64,000 nucleotides of DNA. Source: Liquidambar formosana (Eukaryota > Streptophyta > Magnoliopsida > Saxifragales > Altingiaceae). Position 1 is the stretch's first letter. Every line of letters begins with the position of its first letter. The translations under genes and the position numbers were made by a program. The DNA lies in assembly GCA_039720395.1 (NCBI GenBank), contig CM077834.1, positions 2,190,607-2,254,606 of the forward strand, written 5' to 3'. Positions 36,113 to 48,382 of this stretch are shown piece by piece. Below the pieces are notes generated by a model that saw only the letters and a program-made list of their open reading frames with translations, was not told the DNA's origin and made no database searches.

Positions 36113-39100
36113 TCATTGAAGACCCAGAAACTCTAACCCAGTTGCTGTGGGTGTCAAACCATGCTGAGCCAGATACTGGGCATCATAGAACTTACTGAGA
36201 TGCCTCATCCCACTGTCACACAGAATTGTTACAATTGTGTGACCAGAGCCAATTGACTGTGCCACTCTGACTGCTCCAACACAGTTCATTGCTGAAGAAC
36301 TCCCAACAAAGAGACCGTCATTCTTCAGAAGAAACCTGACAAAATATCAAATGACTATAAATTGAAACTTAAGGTTAAGATTAATACTGAAACCTACATG
36401 TTTTGTATGGTTGCCAACATAATGGAAGAAAACAAAGGAAGATTTGCATTTCTAAACCCTAGCTGGTCTGGTCCTGTTATTACATACTGTTTTTCCATTA
36501 AGGGTGAATTGGGTTTTAAAACTCTACGGGAATTTCACCAAACCCTGAATTATAAAAGGTCTTACTAAATGATGGATTTGGATTTATCTAAATCTATCCC
36601 CTCCAAATGTATGAATCCAGACACTGTCTTTATTTTACACACAGAACAAAAGATAGGACATATATAAGGAGAAAACTACAAACTGTTATTATTTTGGAGT
36701 GTTCCCTCTACTTTGAAGAATGGTAGAGAAAGGTGCAGTATGTGGCATCACACTATCACCATCTCCATTGTAACCACAAAATATACCAGTACAGTTGACA
36801 AGGAACCATTTTTCTTTATTTTCTTCTAGCTTATCTTTGAAAACCAAACAATAAGGAAACAAGCAAAAAGGAGCAGAGTATGAACTAACCTAGACATTTC
36901 AACAGCTTCCTTATCTGTGCCTCGGAATGCCCCATCAAGTTCTGCCATCATAAAGTTCTGAGTTAACCTGTTAATTCCAATCCCTTCAGTAATAGTATCA
37001 AACGGATTCTTCAGCCTCCGTCCTTCAGCCTCCTCTTTAGTGTACATAACTCCCCTCGTTACCTTATTGAATAAACCAGAACCAGGTGGATCAATCAAAA
37101 AGCACTTGATGTTCGGATCCTTTTCCTGTTGAAAATGCAACAAGGAATTAGGTGGCATTCATGATGTAATAAAGTGACGAACTAGTTCAAAAAATATGGG
37201 AAAAGGAAACCTGGAGAAACCGGGAAACACCAGCCACAGTGCCACCTGTTCCTGCAGCTGCCACAAATGCATGCAGTTTGCCACCAGTCTGTTCCCAGAT
37301 CTCGGAACCAGTACCCTCATAGTGGGCCCGGAAGTTTGCCAAGTTTTCAAATTGATCTGCAAAGAAGCCACCTTTACAATCGCTTGAGAAAACTGAATTT
37401 TGCTCATCTCCTTCAGAAGTGAAACCGTTGACTTGAACTAGATCTTTAGCATCCATTTGGTCAACTTTTCTATTCTTGGATGCTAATTCCTTTGCTTCTA
37501 GTGCTCTTCTCCTTGCAACATTGACGTAATGGTCTTTGTGTGTAATTGACACTGGTCTTACCCTTTCAACAGTAGCTCCAAGGGCTTCAAGTATTTGAGA
37601 CTGAGAAAAGTTGCAGTAGAAAAACAAGAGGCAAATAATTTAAAGACCATCCAAGGGTAAGGAAGGACAAAAACAGATTTATATTTTGAATAGTTAATCA
37701 GCTTTATAAATCTCCCAAGAGTTTCTACACCCTCCTAACATAACCATCTGATTGACCCTCATCCCAACTGCTTGTCTTTATGTCGATCAAGAAACAACCA
37801 TTGGACACATCAATGGGTCCACAACCAATCAAAGAATGGTGGTTGTAAGGCACACAAGGAGTAAACATGGTGGTGTTGGAGACATCCACATAGATTTTTA
37901 GAAAAAAAAAAATCAGGACAGTAAATCTGCTTTGGATCCATCTAATGCAAGAGGTATTACAGTCGAACTACCTATTACCATAGCATTTCTACCTCCCAAA
38001 ATGTATGATTGAATTGCTAATCAGCATTCTCACTATCATCATGATGTTCTGACGGAAATTCGAAGAATTCATGCAACTGGAGAATTTATCGGCAAAAAGA
38101 AAATCTGACAAATACCACCTAGAGATTTTATGATGCTAAATATACCAAAGTGGAGAGAAAAATAGGATAGCATAATAAAGATTTAGGTACATCCAGGCAT
38201 GAATGAAATCATCTTCTTTCTTCTAATCACAGAGAGTAAACAGATGGCTAAATTACATTTACCGTTTTTTGTGCAGGCTATCAGTGAGGCAGACAAACAA
38301 CTAAGGAAGTATTGTCACAAGACTTCAGTAAAAACCACTTTCCCAATCTCAAAAATTGTCCTTGTGTATACTTCCAAAGTAAAAATATGAACTTTCCTTT
38401 GTTCACATATAAGCCATTGGAATTTAATGCTTGACTTTCACAAACCATTTAACCAAGTCAGAGTGATTGCTTGAAATCAGATTTATGAAAGAAAATCAAA
38501 CTGAACTTTTTATATATCCCAATGCATATAAGTTTCTAGTTTGTGCTCTACTATATCAACATAATCAGTTTTCTTTTGAATTAAAAATGCAGACAAAGCT
38601 GCTTTTGGGAAAATTGAAAAAGGGTCATCTCAGCTATTGAAGTTCTTGTTTCCGAGAGTATAAATGGGATTAAGTTATAACTTACTATCTATTTTATCCT
38701 TTATCTCTTCCTTATAGAAAACATAGGATATGGGCACCAGAAGTCATTCAAGTAACCCGTAAAAGTCATTTTTATTTTCTTAAAGTTGATTAAAACATTA
38801 CCTACAACAGATCTACCTAAACCCTAAGTTTCCCAACAATGCAGAATTTCCCACACAAGCCACAGCAGGGAAAAAAAATTTAAGTTTTTTATGGTGAAAT
38901 AACACACGTACTTTCTCAATAGCAACGTCATCCGGGATAACCACATGGCATTTGCATCCATAGGCAGGAGCCACTGTGGCAAGGCTAATAGCAGTGCTTC
39001 CAGCACTCCCCTCCGTAACTACTCCACCTTGAGCTAGCTGGCCAGATTCCAGAGCCTGTCTAGAGACACATATTCAAAATGTAGAGTGGTAAACAAGGTC

Positions 39101-41325
39101 AACAAACACAACTCACAACAACTACACAATAAAAAAAGAAGAAATCAAGTGTATGGAGGGAAAATCAACAATAGAAAGTTGTGAAAGCAAACCAATAAGC
39201 ACCATCATAGGAAAACATGACACTCAGATAGAAACACATCATCTTACCCCATTACAAACAATGGTATCCCTCTTGCATAAATGGTAAAAATCACCACCAA
39301 TCTAATTGGATTGTTCCCACAACATCAGTTTCCAATTGAGGTGATGACTCCCATTTTTTTAATGTCCTCCTTTGGCATCATGGAATCTTGCCTAATAATG
39401 CCAAGTAAAACACAATGTAGCATTTCAATTTCTATGGAACATCCAAATCCACCCACCCTTTTAGTCACCCCTAAGTTGATGTGGTGAGGACAGGTTTAAA
39501 CTGGGTACGATATTTCATAGCTTAAAATTGTTGCTAGCATTAAGTTGTCCTGCATACTTGATTCACCACAGTTTGATAAAGTCAACACACCAAGACACCT
39601 CTTGTAAATCAGCAGCTCTTGAATAGAACTCTCTTTCTAAAGCTTCAAAAAGGACATAGAAGCTAATGGAATATGGTGAAGTCAAATTCTTTGTCCAAAT
39701 TTCAGTCTTAAATCACCACTTTTTAATTAGATTGGATATTAAAAATCATAATTTCTTTCTCTAAGAAATTTCAGATTTAGATTATATTTGTATTCTGGTA
39801 TGACAGACGTTGGATTCTTCTTGCATGTCAGATATAAAAAGTGCTGGTTGGATACTAACTAACAAAAAGACCATAAAACTTGTTAACTGATCAAGATTAG
39901 GTGGGTAATACTACACATTGAGCCCCAATCCTGACAGAGTATTATGGTGTACCTTGAACAGAGGAATGGTGGATATTGATGGTCATGAGGTACCCTAAAA
40001 TGAACAATCGATTATCATGGACTAATTAACCACGAAGAAGTGGAGATTGAAAATTCAAGTGGGAGGAAAAACAAGGAGAAGTGCTTCACGAAAACAGCTT
40101 GATTAAAAAACAACACCTATAAAATGAAGGGAGAAGATTTATAAGAACAATTAAAGACTGGCCAAGGTGTATGGTACAAATTACCAATTAATTGAAACAT
40201 GTCATAAAGTTAGCATAGAATTAGAAGAGGATGTTTAAAAGGATGAATGACAGGACAAGAAGAAAATAGTGTTTGGAACAATAGCATTATAGGCAGCACC
40301 GAGGACAAATTGTAAGAAAGTTGGTCATATGCAACAAAGACTACTGACCTAACAGGGACAAGTTCAGATAAAGTTGACAGGCCGTTTACCCATTTCCCTC
40401 TATGCAAATTACCTCACGAACTGTTTGGTTAGCATATTGAAAGTACAATTCTTGCTTTTTTGAGCAAAAATAAAACAAATTCCTTTTCCAAGAGCAATAA
40501 AATTACTTTTGAAATGGTAACCAAATAATGCCTAAGCATCCACACCATTAATCTCTATTTCATTTACTTAGAGCTAGAAAGAACATACTAACAAAACTTT
40601 CAATAACCAGCAAAGCAAATCATCGAACTTAATATAAGGCTTGTCACATAAGAATCAGCAGAAAAGAAACATCCAGCTCCCTACTGCTATGGATTCAAAT
40701 TAAAGAATACTGAAAAGATATATTAATTAAATTCTCTGTTTGGTTGCTGAGAAAAGCAATTTTATTAGGTCTTAAATAATGAAAAGTATAAAATCCCATT
40801 CCTTAATTTCATATCTTTTCCAACATTTACCAAGGAACCAAAAAAAAATCCTATAATTTCCTTCGCTATTCAGTTTCCTCAGCAAACAAAAGGAAGGGAA
40901 AAAAATTGTAAATCACCTCTTCAATAATTTTCACAGCAACTCTATCCTTCACACTCCCTCCTGGATTCAAAAACTCCGCCTTTCCAAGAATCTGAAGAAG
41001 CACAACCAAAACAAACAAATATATAAACACAACTAAGACACAGATCATACAACCAATATATACATATATACAGAGGATGGAGAAAGTGAGAGATTACTTC
41101 ACAACCAGTGGCATCAGAGAGGCTGTTGATTCTGATCAGAGGGGTGTTGCCAATGGCGTCAATAAGTCCCTTCCTTGGCTGCTTCATAGAGAATGGTATT
41201 TGCGTGTTCTTAGAAGAAGCCTTGGATTTATAGTTGCAGAGAAAGTAAGAGAGTACAGCCATGGAAATGGAGAGAGCTGCTACAATACCGCATGTCGTGG
41301 CCCCTCTCACACTCGCCGGCGCCAT
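36113..41325 (-). CDS. Membrane-anchored cysteine-synthase-like PLP enzyme, six exons
   Basis: Fold-type II PLP enzyme related to O-acetylserine sulfhydrylase/cystathionine beta-synthase, closest by motif pattern to the Arabidopsis At1g55880-type proteins and yeast Mcy1. Exons on the minus strand: 41325-41098, 40991-40917, 39055-38912, 37600-37211, 37125-36890, 36335-36113; all GT/AG and in phase, giving 431 residues. Residues about 11-29 form a hydrophobic anchor (CGIVAALSISMAVLSYFL), suggesting an outer mitochondrial or other membrane rather than a soluble enzyme. The catalytic core begins near GLIDAIGNTPLIRI. The PLP lysine is K91 in NPGGSVKDR. The phosphate loop is GTGGT at about 266-270. 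The substrate loop is TEGSAGST instead of TSGNTG, so the substrate may not be O-acetylserine. An insertion (about residues 190-225) distinguishes it from bacterial CysK. No lesion is seen. Confidence 0.9.
40738..40885. mobile_element. Possible MITE in intron 2 of the cysteine-synthase-like gene
   Basis: Starts with TGTTTGGTTGCTGAGAAA (about 40738) and ends with the near-inverted TTTCCTCAGCAAACAAAAGG (about 40872-40891), with AT-rich DNA between. The same GTTTGGTTGCTGAGAA word recurs at 32292, 32352, 32468 and 56649, so it looks like the terminus of a repeat family. The target duplication is unclear. Confidence 0.45.
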
Positions 41326-41486
41326 TTTGGCGGTTCCAACTCGGGTCTTTCGATTGAGTCTGAGAGATCAGAGAAGCCTCACGCATAAAGGAAACAAAAA
41401 ACGTATTTAAGAAAAAAAATAAAAGAAATACGAATATACGATTCAAAAAGCCGTATAAATATATATTATTTATTTTTTAAAAACGG

Positions 41487-41747
41487 AAAGCGCTTGTTAT
41501 AACGGCGCTTTTAAATTGAAAGCGTCTTTATAAAACACGCTTTCCGAATTCTATTGAAAAATGAAAGCACTTCTTGTAACAGCGCTTTTAAAATGAAATC
41601 GCTTTTAGCCAAAACGGTTTCCGGAGAAATAATTAAAATAAAAGCGTTGTTAAATATTGCGCTTTCAGTATTAACGGACAGAGCTCTTAAAACACGCTTT
41701 TAGACTTCTAAAAATATGAAAAAATCGTTTTACAGCAACGCTTTCAC
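41487..41747. repeat. Cluster of about seven palindromes, AAAGCG...CGCTTT family
   Basis: Units at 41487-41512, 41518-41543, 41564-41590, about 41595-41622, 41641-41666, about 41680-41702 and about 41722-41747 each begin with AAAGCG or a variant, end with CGCTTT or a variant, and have a 10-14 base centre often of the form CTTGTTA..AAC. It lies about 160 bases upstream of the cysteine-synthase-like start codon. The unit at 41564 shares CTTCTTGTAAC with a unit of the 3.3 kb cluster. Confidence 0.7.
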
Positions 41748-42680
41748 CATCACTCTCTCATCGTTTCTCTCTCCAGTCTCCACCTTCGACACCGGCGTAC
41801 ACCTCTCCGACCGGCGTACTCTCTTGCCGACGACGAGGACCTCTCATACCGCCGAAAGCGTTCCGTCTCGCCGTTCTCCCTCCGCTCTTCTTCTCTCCTC
41901 ACGAACATCTCCGCCGTCGTCGCTCGCCTATATCGACAAGTAATATTCTTCTCTCACTGAAAATTTTCTTCATACTCATCTTCTTCAGATCTAGGGTTTC
42001 TCATCAAGGGTTTCACTATTTTTTTTTAAATAGTGGATTCTACTTTTTGTTGTTTGGTATGCAAAGGAAAAAATAAAGGAAAAAAAAGTATAAGGTTTCA
42101 ATAAGAGGGAAATTCCCGAATATTTTGATTTCTCATTTTCCATTTGAAAAACTTTTGGAAAAATTTTATCGGGCTTAAACTTCCAAGCTTCAACCCTCCA
42201 GCTTCTTGTTGCAGAATAGAACCACCTCTCTGAGTCTTACCACCTCCCTTCCTTCGACGATGCGAACTCCATAGCGAACTGTCGGCCTCCGTTAGCCACC
42301 GGCAGCTACATCTGACCGCCGATAACAGTCTTTGGACTCCGATAGGCGACACCTGTAATCTCGTCCAATTGACGATCACTATCACTCTTCTCACCCTTTA
42401 CTGGACAAGCTCTGACCAGGTATATTCAGCACTCAGTGTTTACTTGTTTCCATTATTATTATTATTATTTTTTTGGGCAAGTGTTTCCATTATATTGTTA
42501 AAGATCAATGGGTTTGTAATGTTTTGGTTCTGGCTTCAAATCTATTTCTAGTTTGGAATGGTTTTATGCAGTTTTTCTTCTGGGTTCATTTCTTTTTATT
42601 AAATACTTGATTTGAGATTATGTAATTTTATGCAGATTTATGTAGTTTTTGAACAAGTTGATTTAAATTTTATGCAGGTC
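41748..42680 (+). other. CT-rich, leader-like region, possibly divergent promoter or gene remnant
   Basis: Contains a CT-rich stretch, a TCTAGGGTTT word near 41990 and a splice-donor-like CAG|GTATATTC at about 42420, as in a plant 5'UTR reading to the right. No coding continuation is found, and frames such as 41716-41943 lack any family. It may be a decayed or non-coding transcript start sharing a promoter with the cysteine-synthase-like gene. Confidence 0.3.
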
Positions 42681-42683
42681 TAT

Positions 42684-42839
42684 TGGGTGTTTGTTTAACC
42701 GGAATTAGGGGAATCAGAATTAAAATCAGAATCAAAATGAAATGGAATGAAATTTCAACAATGAATACCGTCATTGACTATTGAAATTTCATTTTATTCT
42801 ATTTTGATTCTCTCCAATTTTGATGAAACAAACATGCCC
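42684..42839. mobile_element. MITE of about 156 bp
   Basis: Terminal inverted repeats of about 65-70 bases: the left arm runs GGGTGTTTGTTTAACCGGAA..., the right arm in reverse complement reads GGGCATGTTTGTTTCATC.... Arms meet in a short centre (GAAATTTCAA...TTGAAATTTC), so the whole element can fold. A TAT flanks both ends (42681-42683 and 42840-42842), as for a 3-base PIF/Harbinger-type target site, though a TA target cannot be excluded. Confidence 0.7.
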
Positions 42840-42842
42840 TAT

Positions 42843-43800
42843 GTAGTTTTAATCTTTTTTCTAGTCTAAAATTGATTTATATAGTTTTTTATTTGTCTTA
42901 ATCCGTTCATCTCCATTGGTTATAGCAGAATGTTTATATAAGGGTAGCCATGAAGTGGATATTGAGATGAAATGAGTAAAACAAGTTCAAAAAATAAGAT
43001 TTGAGGTTGGCTTATTTATCTTAGAAACCAACTCAAATGAACTTATATCGAGTCCAACTTATATAGTTGAATTATTTTAAGTATCAGTGAGCTTATCAAG
43101 ACAAGTAGAATTTTACTCAAACTTGACTTCATAAATTAATGAGCTCAAAAATTAGTTTTGAACTTGACCCTTTTTTTTGTCCTTTTTTTTTTTTTTTTAC
43201 AAAAAATTTAATGCGAGTAATTGAACATTTCTTTTAGGGTTTGTCATCACCTTAAAGTTGACGTTATATAATAAATTCTTAGAAATTCATGAAATGTGAT
43301 TATTTTGAATTTCTACTATCATGTGTTATAGTGACCATCATTTTTTTGAATTTGTCAATTCAAGGTGTTGGATTTGTTCATTCAATATTATGTAAAACTT
43401 GTTTAATTGTTTGATTTGGAATTAGACACTCAAATAGGCCCTTATTGAATTGATATTGAGTCAAGCTTGAGTAGTTAGGATTATCTCGAACCCAAGTCAT
43501 TGTGTACAAATTAAATCATAACAATTGAGCTATTGCTTTGAATATCAAAATCAGATGCATCATATGCTGAGTCCAAAAAAAAAAAAAAAATGGAATTTGA
43601 AGTTTTCGTTATCTCCTGTGATGTCTAAATTAATAAGGCTTTGAAAAATTATCCAATTCATCCAACCATCCAAGGCTTCAATGCATAAACTAGTCGCTTT
43701 AGAAGTTAGATTAGAAAATCGCCTAGATGAGTAACCTTGTGGGTGTGATTCCTCAGTCTCCTTTCTACTACAAATTTATGAAAATCATCGAACCACACAT
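42843..43800. other. Intergenic, AT-rich
   Basis: No gene, RNA or element is recognised. Contains poly-T at 43183-43198 and poly-A at 43577-43591. Confidence 0.4.
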
Positions 43801-44262
43801 GGAATTTAGTAACAATGGGTGGTGGTCCATCGACTACAAGTCACTCTTGAAGGGGTTTGGTGGCTAGTAGGTTTTTGATTGTGTGTCTAAAAGGCCGGCG
43901 GCCACCATCTGGTTGCCCATTGAGCCCTTGGTAGGGTGTCTACTTCTAACTTTTACATGGAATTTAGTAACAATGGATGGTGGTCCATCAACTCTAGGTC
44001 ACTCTTGAAAGGGTTTGGTGTCTAGTAGGTTTTTGATTCTGTGTCCAAAAGGCTGACAGCTACGATCTGGTTGCCCATTGAGCCTTTGGTAGGGTGTTTA
44101 CTTACCTTATGTGGAATTTAGTGGGTAGTGGGCCATCGACTCCAGGTCACTCTTGAAAGGGTTTGGTGGTTAGCAGGTTTTTGATTCTGTGTCCCAAAGG
44201 TTGGCAGCCACCGTCTGGTTGCCCATTGAGCCCTTGGTGGGGTGTTTACTTCTAACTTTACG
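43801..44262. repeat. Three-copy tandem repeat, unit about 155 bp
   Basis: Copies begin with GGAATTTAGT at 43801, 43959 and 44113, giving periods of 158 and 154. Each contains TCCATCGACT or TCCATCAACT (copy 3: GCCATCGACT), AGGTTTTTGATT, a GGC-GC/GACAGC variant, CATTGAGCC and GGTGTTTACTT/GTGTCTACTT. The copies differ by point changes and small indels. No long frame persists across copies. The origin is unknown. Confidence 0.9.
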
Positions 44263-46800
44263 AGTTTTGCCTATGTTGCATTAGGTTGGTATGATGAAAT
44301 AGATCTACTTGCAGCAAAGCATGGGTAAAGACTTACTCCCTGCATTGAACCAAAAAATAAAAGGACTTACTCCCTGCTATGTTGGCACACCAATCTCCCC
44401 ATCTCCCCATTTTATCCTTTTTGCCTAGAAAAAAAAAAAAATTTTATTAAAAAAAAAAAAAAAAAAATGCTACAACAGCCCTTTTGTCAACATTGCTTTG
44501 GGTTTACTAAATGTAGAAAGGCTGAACTTACAAATAGAGAAAAAGAGATATGATTAGGACTTGACTTACAAATAGAGAAAAAGAGATATGCTTTTCCTGA
44601 TCTTCAATCTGCTTGAAAAATGGGGTCACACCTACCCCCACCCCTACCCCACTAAACCTGATTTAAAAGGTTTTGGACTAGAATTTATTCCCATCGGGAA
44701 TAACTTTCGGCCTCGTATTATAGCATCACTTTAGATCTTATCTCCCCCATAAACTTACAAAAATCATGGGTTAGCACTAAAAGACACTCACTTGAAAAAT
44801 AAGTAGCCGACAGCTTTAGTGTGAGGACATGGGGCATGTGAAAGAATTTTCACTTTTATGGTCAATATGACCAACACGCCCCTCACCCTTTCTGTCATGC
44901 AATGGATGAGTACTTTTACCTTATTTTTTTTTTTTTTTTTATTTTTATGCACCTGTGAAAAATACAATATAATATAAGCTCTTCTAGAAGGGAAGAGGAT
45001 AACCAATGTGTGGACATCATGGCTAAAAAATGATTCTCAGTTTGTAATGGTCATGTGGGTTTCGACAGTCGGTCCTTTTTATTTTTGCTTGATCAGCTTG
45101 AGGATGATTGTGGCGTTTTATATCCCTCATCTGTAATGAACTCTTCTTGTCAAGCCTTATGTGACTTCCCTTCTACCAAAAAAATAAAATAAAAATGGCC
45201 TAAACCTTATCATTCCACTTGGGTGGCATTTTCACAAAAATGGCCTACTTGAGAGGATTGACATAAGGTAAGCATGGTTTTGAGAAAATGGACTCCCTAC
45301 TTGAGGTTGGTTTGTGGAATTCAGGCCCATCCCAATATCTAACTGAGGACCAATTTGGGTGGACCTTAATTTTCCTAGAATATTTATACTGATACAACAT
45401 TAAATTAGACATATAACTGTCCAAATTGATAATTCCAATGTAACTCAGAGCTAATTATGGGTGTAAAGGGCAGTCAAAACGAGGTCTCTCTCAGCTTGCG
45501 TGAGAATGGGTTGTGTGTTGTGACACGAAGGTAGGACCCAGTCCCTTTTCTTTTTCTATGGGTTGAAGTAGAGGATGAGTCCAGTCTTTAGTTGTCAGTG
45601 GTCACTATATTTTACCCCACCAAGAGAGCAGTAGTATTGTAGTAGTTAATGATTCAACTAATCATATAAAACACGGATAAAATTATTGTTCACACTATTT
45701 CTTGGGGTTTATCATGCATGTTGTTTCATATTATGCATTTGTGCCCTAATATATTTGTAAGAATTTTTTTAACTTTATAGCTTATATTTTATCTAGATTA
45801 AATTTTGAGTTAATTGTAATAATCTTGTAAAAGTGAAACTCATAGATCAAGTAGTTTTTTGTTAACACAGTAAATATGTTTTGACCGTTTAATCAAATAT
45901 AATTTGGTAATATTAGTAGAGTTTTAATAAATGTGGAGACTTGATTCTATGTGTCTTGACCCATAGGACTTATGATAAGTTAAGTCCTAATTGTATTTAG
46001 AAATTTAGGGTTAGTGGTCGTCAACCAATCGCCTATATATTTCATTGTGTTATGGAATCCTATCATCCTGAAGTTAAGGATTTTCTATTCTTGCAAGTGG
46101 AAGCATCTTTATAGCGACTACGTTTTCGACACCTACCAGTATGTATTAATTATTTATTCTATTGTAATATGTCATGCCATTTAGATCCGATCCATCTTAT
46201 TTTCGCTTCCGCTTAGTTTAATATTATTTGTTTTAATATTTTCTATCAATATTTTCATGCTACATTTTTCTTGCCTTCCACCTGTTGGAAAATACATGGC
46301 TATGAATTGCTGACAAGAAATCTCCCCTGACAATTTTGAATTCATCATGCTTGGTGTATTGTTATATTTAATTTTATTTTGTTAGTATCATTAAGGCTAG
46401 TTATATTCACTCTACCAAATCATGATGAAGAAAATAAAATATAATATTTTATGAGAGTTTTAATTACATTATTATTATTGTTTAACATATATATAATTTA
46501 TGCTATGATAAAGGATATTATAGAAAACCAAGTAAAACTTATGTTGATATCAGATAAAAATTATAAGAAGACAACCATAAAAAAAAGATGTGGAATGTTT
46601 TTTTGAGTCAAAGTAAATATAGGGAACGATAAGTTGTCTATGCTTTTGGAATATGGCGGGACATGTTGGTCTTATTTCTTATTTTATAATCACTGTTTAT
46701 AACCCTATGTTGACATCTGGTCTTAGTGATATTTTCACATCTCCATCTTACCATGGGAAAAAAAAAATGTGAAAAAGAAAATGGAAATGCAGGGATGGGT
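44263..46800. other. Intergenic
   Basis: Non-coding, with poly-A at 44449-44467 and poly-T at 44923-44940. A 27-base word starting ACTTACAAATAGAGAAAAAG is repeated twice at 44527-44591. No gene is supported. Confidence 0.4.
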
Positions 46801-47851
46801 AGTGCGGATTCAGTACCGAGGTGCTAAATGTCGGCACCGTGCCAAGGTAGTGTAGGATCGTGACACGTCGACGATGTTGCCATCAGACGGCTGAGGCTGC
46901 TGAGCTTTGTGAAACGACGCAAGGCCTGTCGTTTTGTGCTTCAAAACACACGTTAACGGCAGAGAATGCCGTTTTCAAATTCGTCCACTTTGAGCGATGC
47001 CATTTTGCATCTCTGAACCCAAAAGTTTATCCTAAATCCTTTCCCCTTCGGTGAGTCACCCATTTTCCTGCTCGAAGCTCTCAATGTCCAACTTGCGGCA
47101 CCTTGAATTTTTCTTTTTCTCCTTGTTTATGTTTGATTCTTAGAATTTAGGATTCCATTTTTTTGAATTTGGTGTGAAAACCCCAGAATGCATCCTTGTC
47201 TCCACTGACGGAGAACCCATAGCAGCCATGGTGAACAGCTGCGAATCCACTCATAGAGGTTTGTTTGGGGCACAAAAGTGAGGTGATATGGGTTTTGAGA
47301 GGTACCTAAACCCAAATTAAGAGCAGGAATACAGTGGCTGTTGTGCGTTTTGGCCTTTGAGCATAGGCAAATTAAAAATAAAAAATAAAATATGGGAGTC
47401 AATCTTGACAGCCATGGCCATGGAAGCTGCTGCCATGGCTGAACTTTAATGTCGACCTCATGAGTTCAAATTTCAATCCCTTTTTTTTTTTTTGGTTTTA
47501 TTTTTCAAGGTTGTTGTATGAAATCGTGTCCAGATCTTGAACGCTTTGTTTTGTTCATTTATTATTATTATCTTTTTTTTTTTCTTTTTTTTTTTCTGTT
47601 GATGAATCAATGGCCGGAAAAAATGGAGTTGATGAGGTTGGGGTGGTGTGCTGGCCGGAAAATTGCTGGAGGGTACTGACTAGTGAGAACGCCGTTAACG
47701 TTTTCTTTTGGGATCAAAACGAGCAGGCCTTGCGTCGTTTTGTTGAGTGCTTTACTTTCAACCGTCGGATGGTCCATGCTTCCACGTGGTGTGATCTCTT
47801 ACCACCTTGGCACGGTGCCGAGATTTAACACCTCAGCACTGAATCCGCACT
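46801..47851. mobile_element. Mutator-like element with long terminal inverted repeats (about 1.05 kb)
   Basis: The left end AGTGCGGATTCAGT (46801-46814) and right end ACTGAATCCGCACT (47838-47851) are perfect inverted repeats. The inversion continues inward: CGGCACCGTGCCAAGGTAGT pairs with ACCACCTTGGCACGGTGCCG, ACGACGCAAGGCCTG pairs with CAGGCCTTGCGTCGT, and CGTTAACGGC pairs with GCCGTTAACG. The arms are therefore about 170 bases with some divergence. There is no transposase. The centre (about 46980-47670) has moderate GC and may contain captured host DNA. No matching 9-base duplication is found at the flanks. Confidence 0.8.
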
Positions 47852-47983
47852 CGAGTAAATTAGGGAACAAACTATGGTAGAAAAATGAAAAAGAACTGAA
47901 AAGAGACCAGACAATGAAATATTAGTCCTCAAAACGCCAAAAGAAAACAATTTTATCAGAGAATCTTTGCAGAGATAGATAAC

Positions 47984-48021
<38 letters not shown>

Positions 48022-48102
48022 AAAAACCCAGAAAAACGCCCTATCTTCAATTTCTCTCCCAACCCAAAAAGACCCACCCCAAGTGCTTTCCCAAGTCAAG
48101 CC
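47852..48102 (+). promoter_or_regulatory. Promoter/leader of the 48.1 kb gene
   Basis: A CT microsatellite of about 28 bases (47991-48018) is followed by a CT-rich leader up to the ATG at 48103. The adjacent Mutator-like element ends only about 250 bases upstream, so it may contribute to the promoter. Confidence 0.4.
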
Positions 48103-48382
48103 ATGGAGATCCCAGAAAAGCTTCTCAGATTCAAATACCACTTCATCTTTGCCATCGTTTTCTCTCTCAGTCCTCATCTCTCTCTTCCTCCTTGCACCCA
48201 AGTTCCTCACCATTCTCGCTTACTTCTGGCCTCTCTACCTCTCCACAGCTCTCTTCCTCGTCGCCGTCGTCGTCTTCTGCCGAACATCGCCGCCGGCTAC
48301 TGAGCCTTCCGGTGAAGGCCTCTTGGATTACGTTGCTGGGCAACCGGGGGAGCATGCCGAAGAAAATTACAAGACTGAGTAA
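48103..48382 (+). CDS. Small two-helix membrane protein of unknown function, with a one-base frameshift
   Basis: From the ATG at 48103 the frame reads MEIPEKLLRFKYHFIFAIVF and then turns into Pro/Arg/Ser-rich nonsense. One base over, from about 48162, the sequence reads SVLISLFLLAPKFLTILAYF, a second hydrophobic stretch (LSTALFLVAVVVF) and a sensible polar tail ending at 48382 (GEGLLDYVAGQPGEHAEE...). Removing one base in GTTTTCTCTCTCAG (about 48158-48171) gives 92 residues: an amphipathic start, two or three membrane segments and an acidic tail. No ATG opens the second frame alone. I do not recognise the family. It is either a recently broken gene or a sequence error. Confidence 0.55.

Noticed and set aside
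43801..44262. Repeat array as a possible CRISPR
   Set aside because: Units are contiguous, about 155 bases long, with no unique spacers, in a plant nuclear genome.
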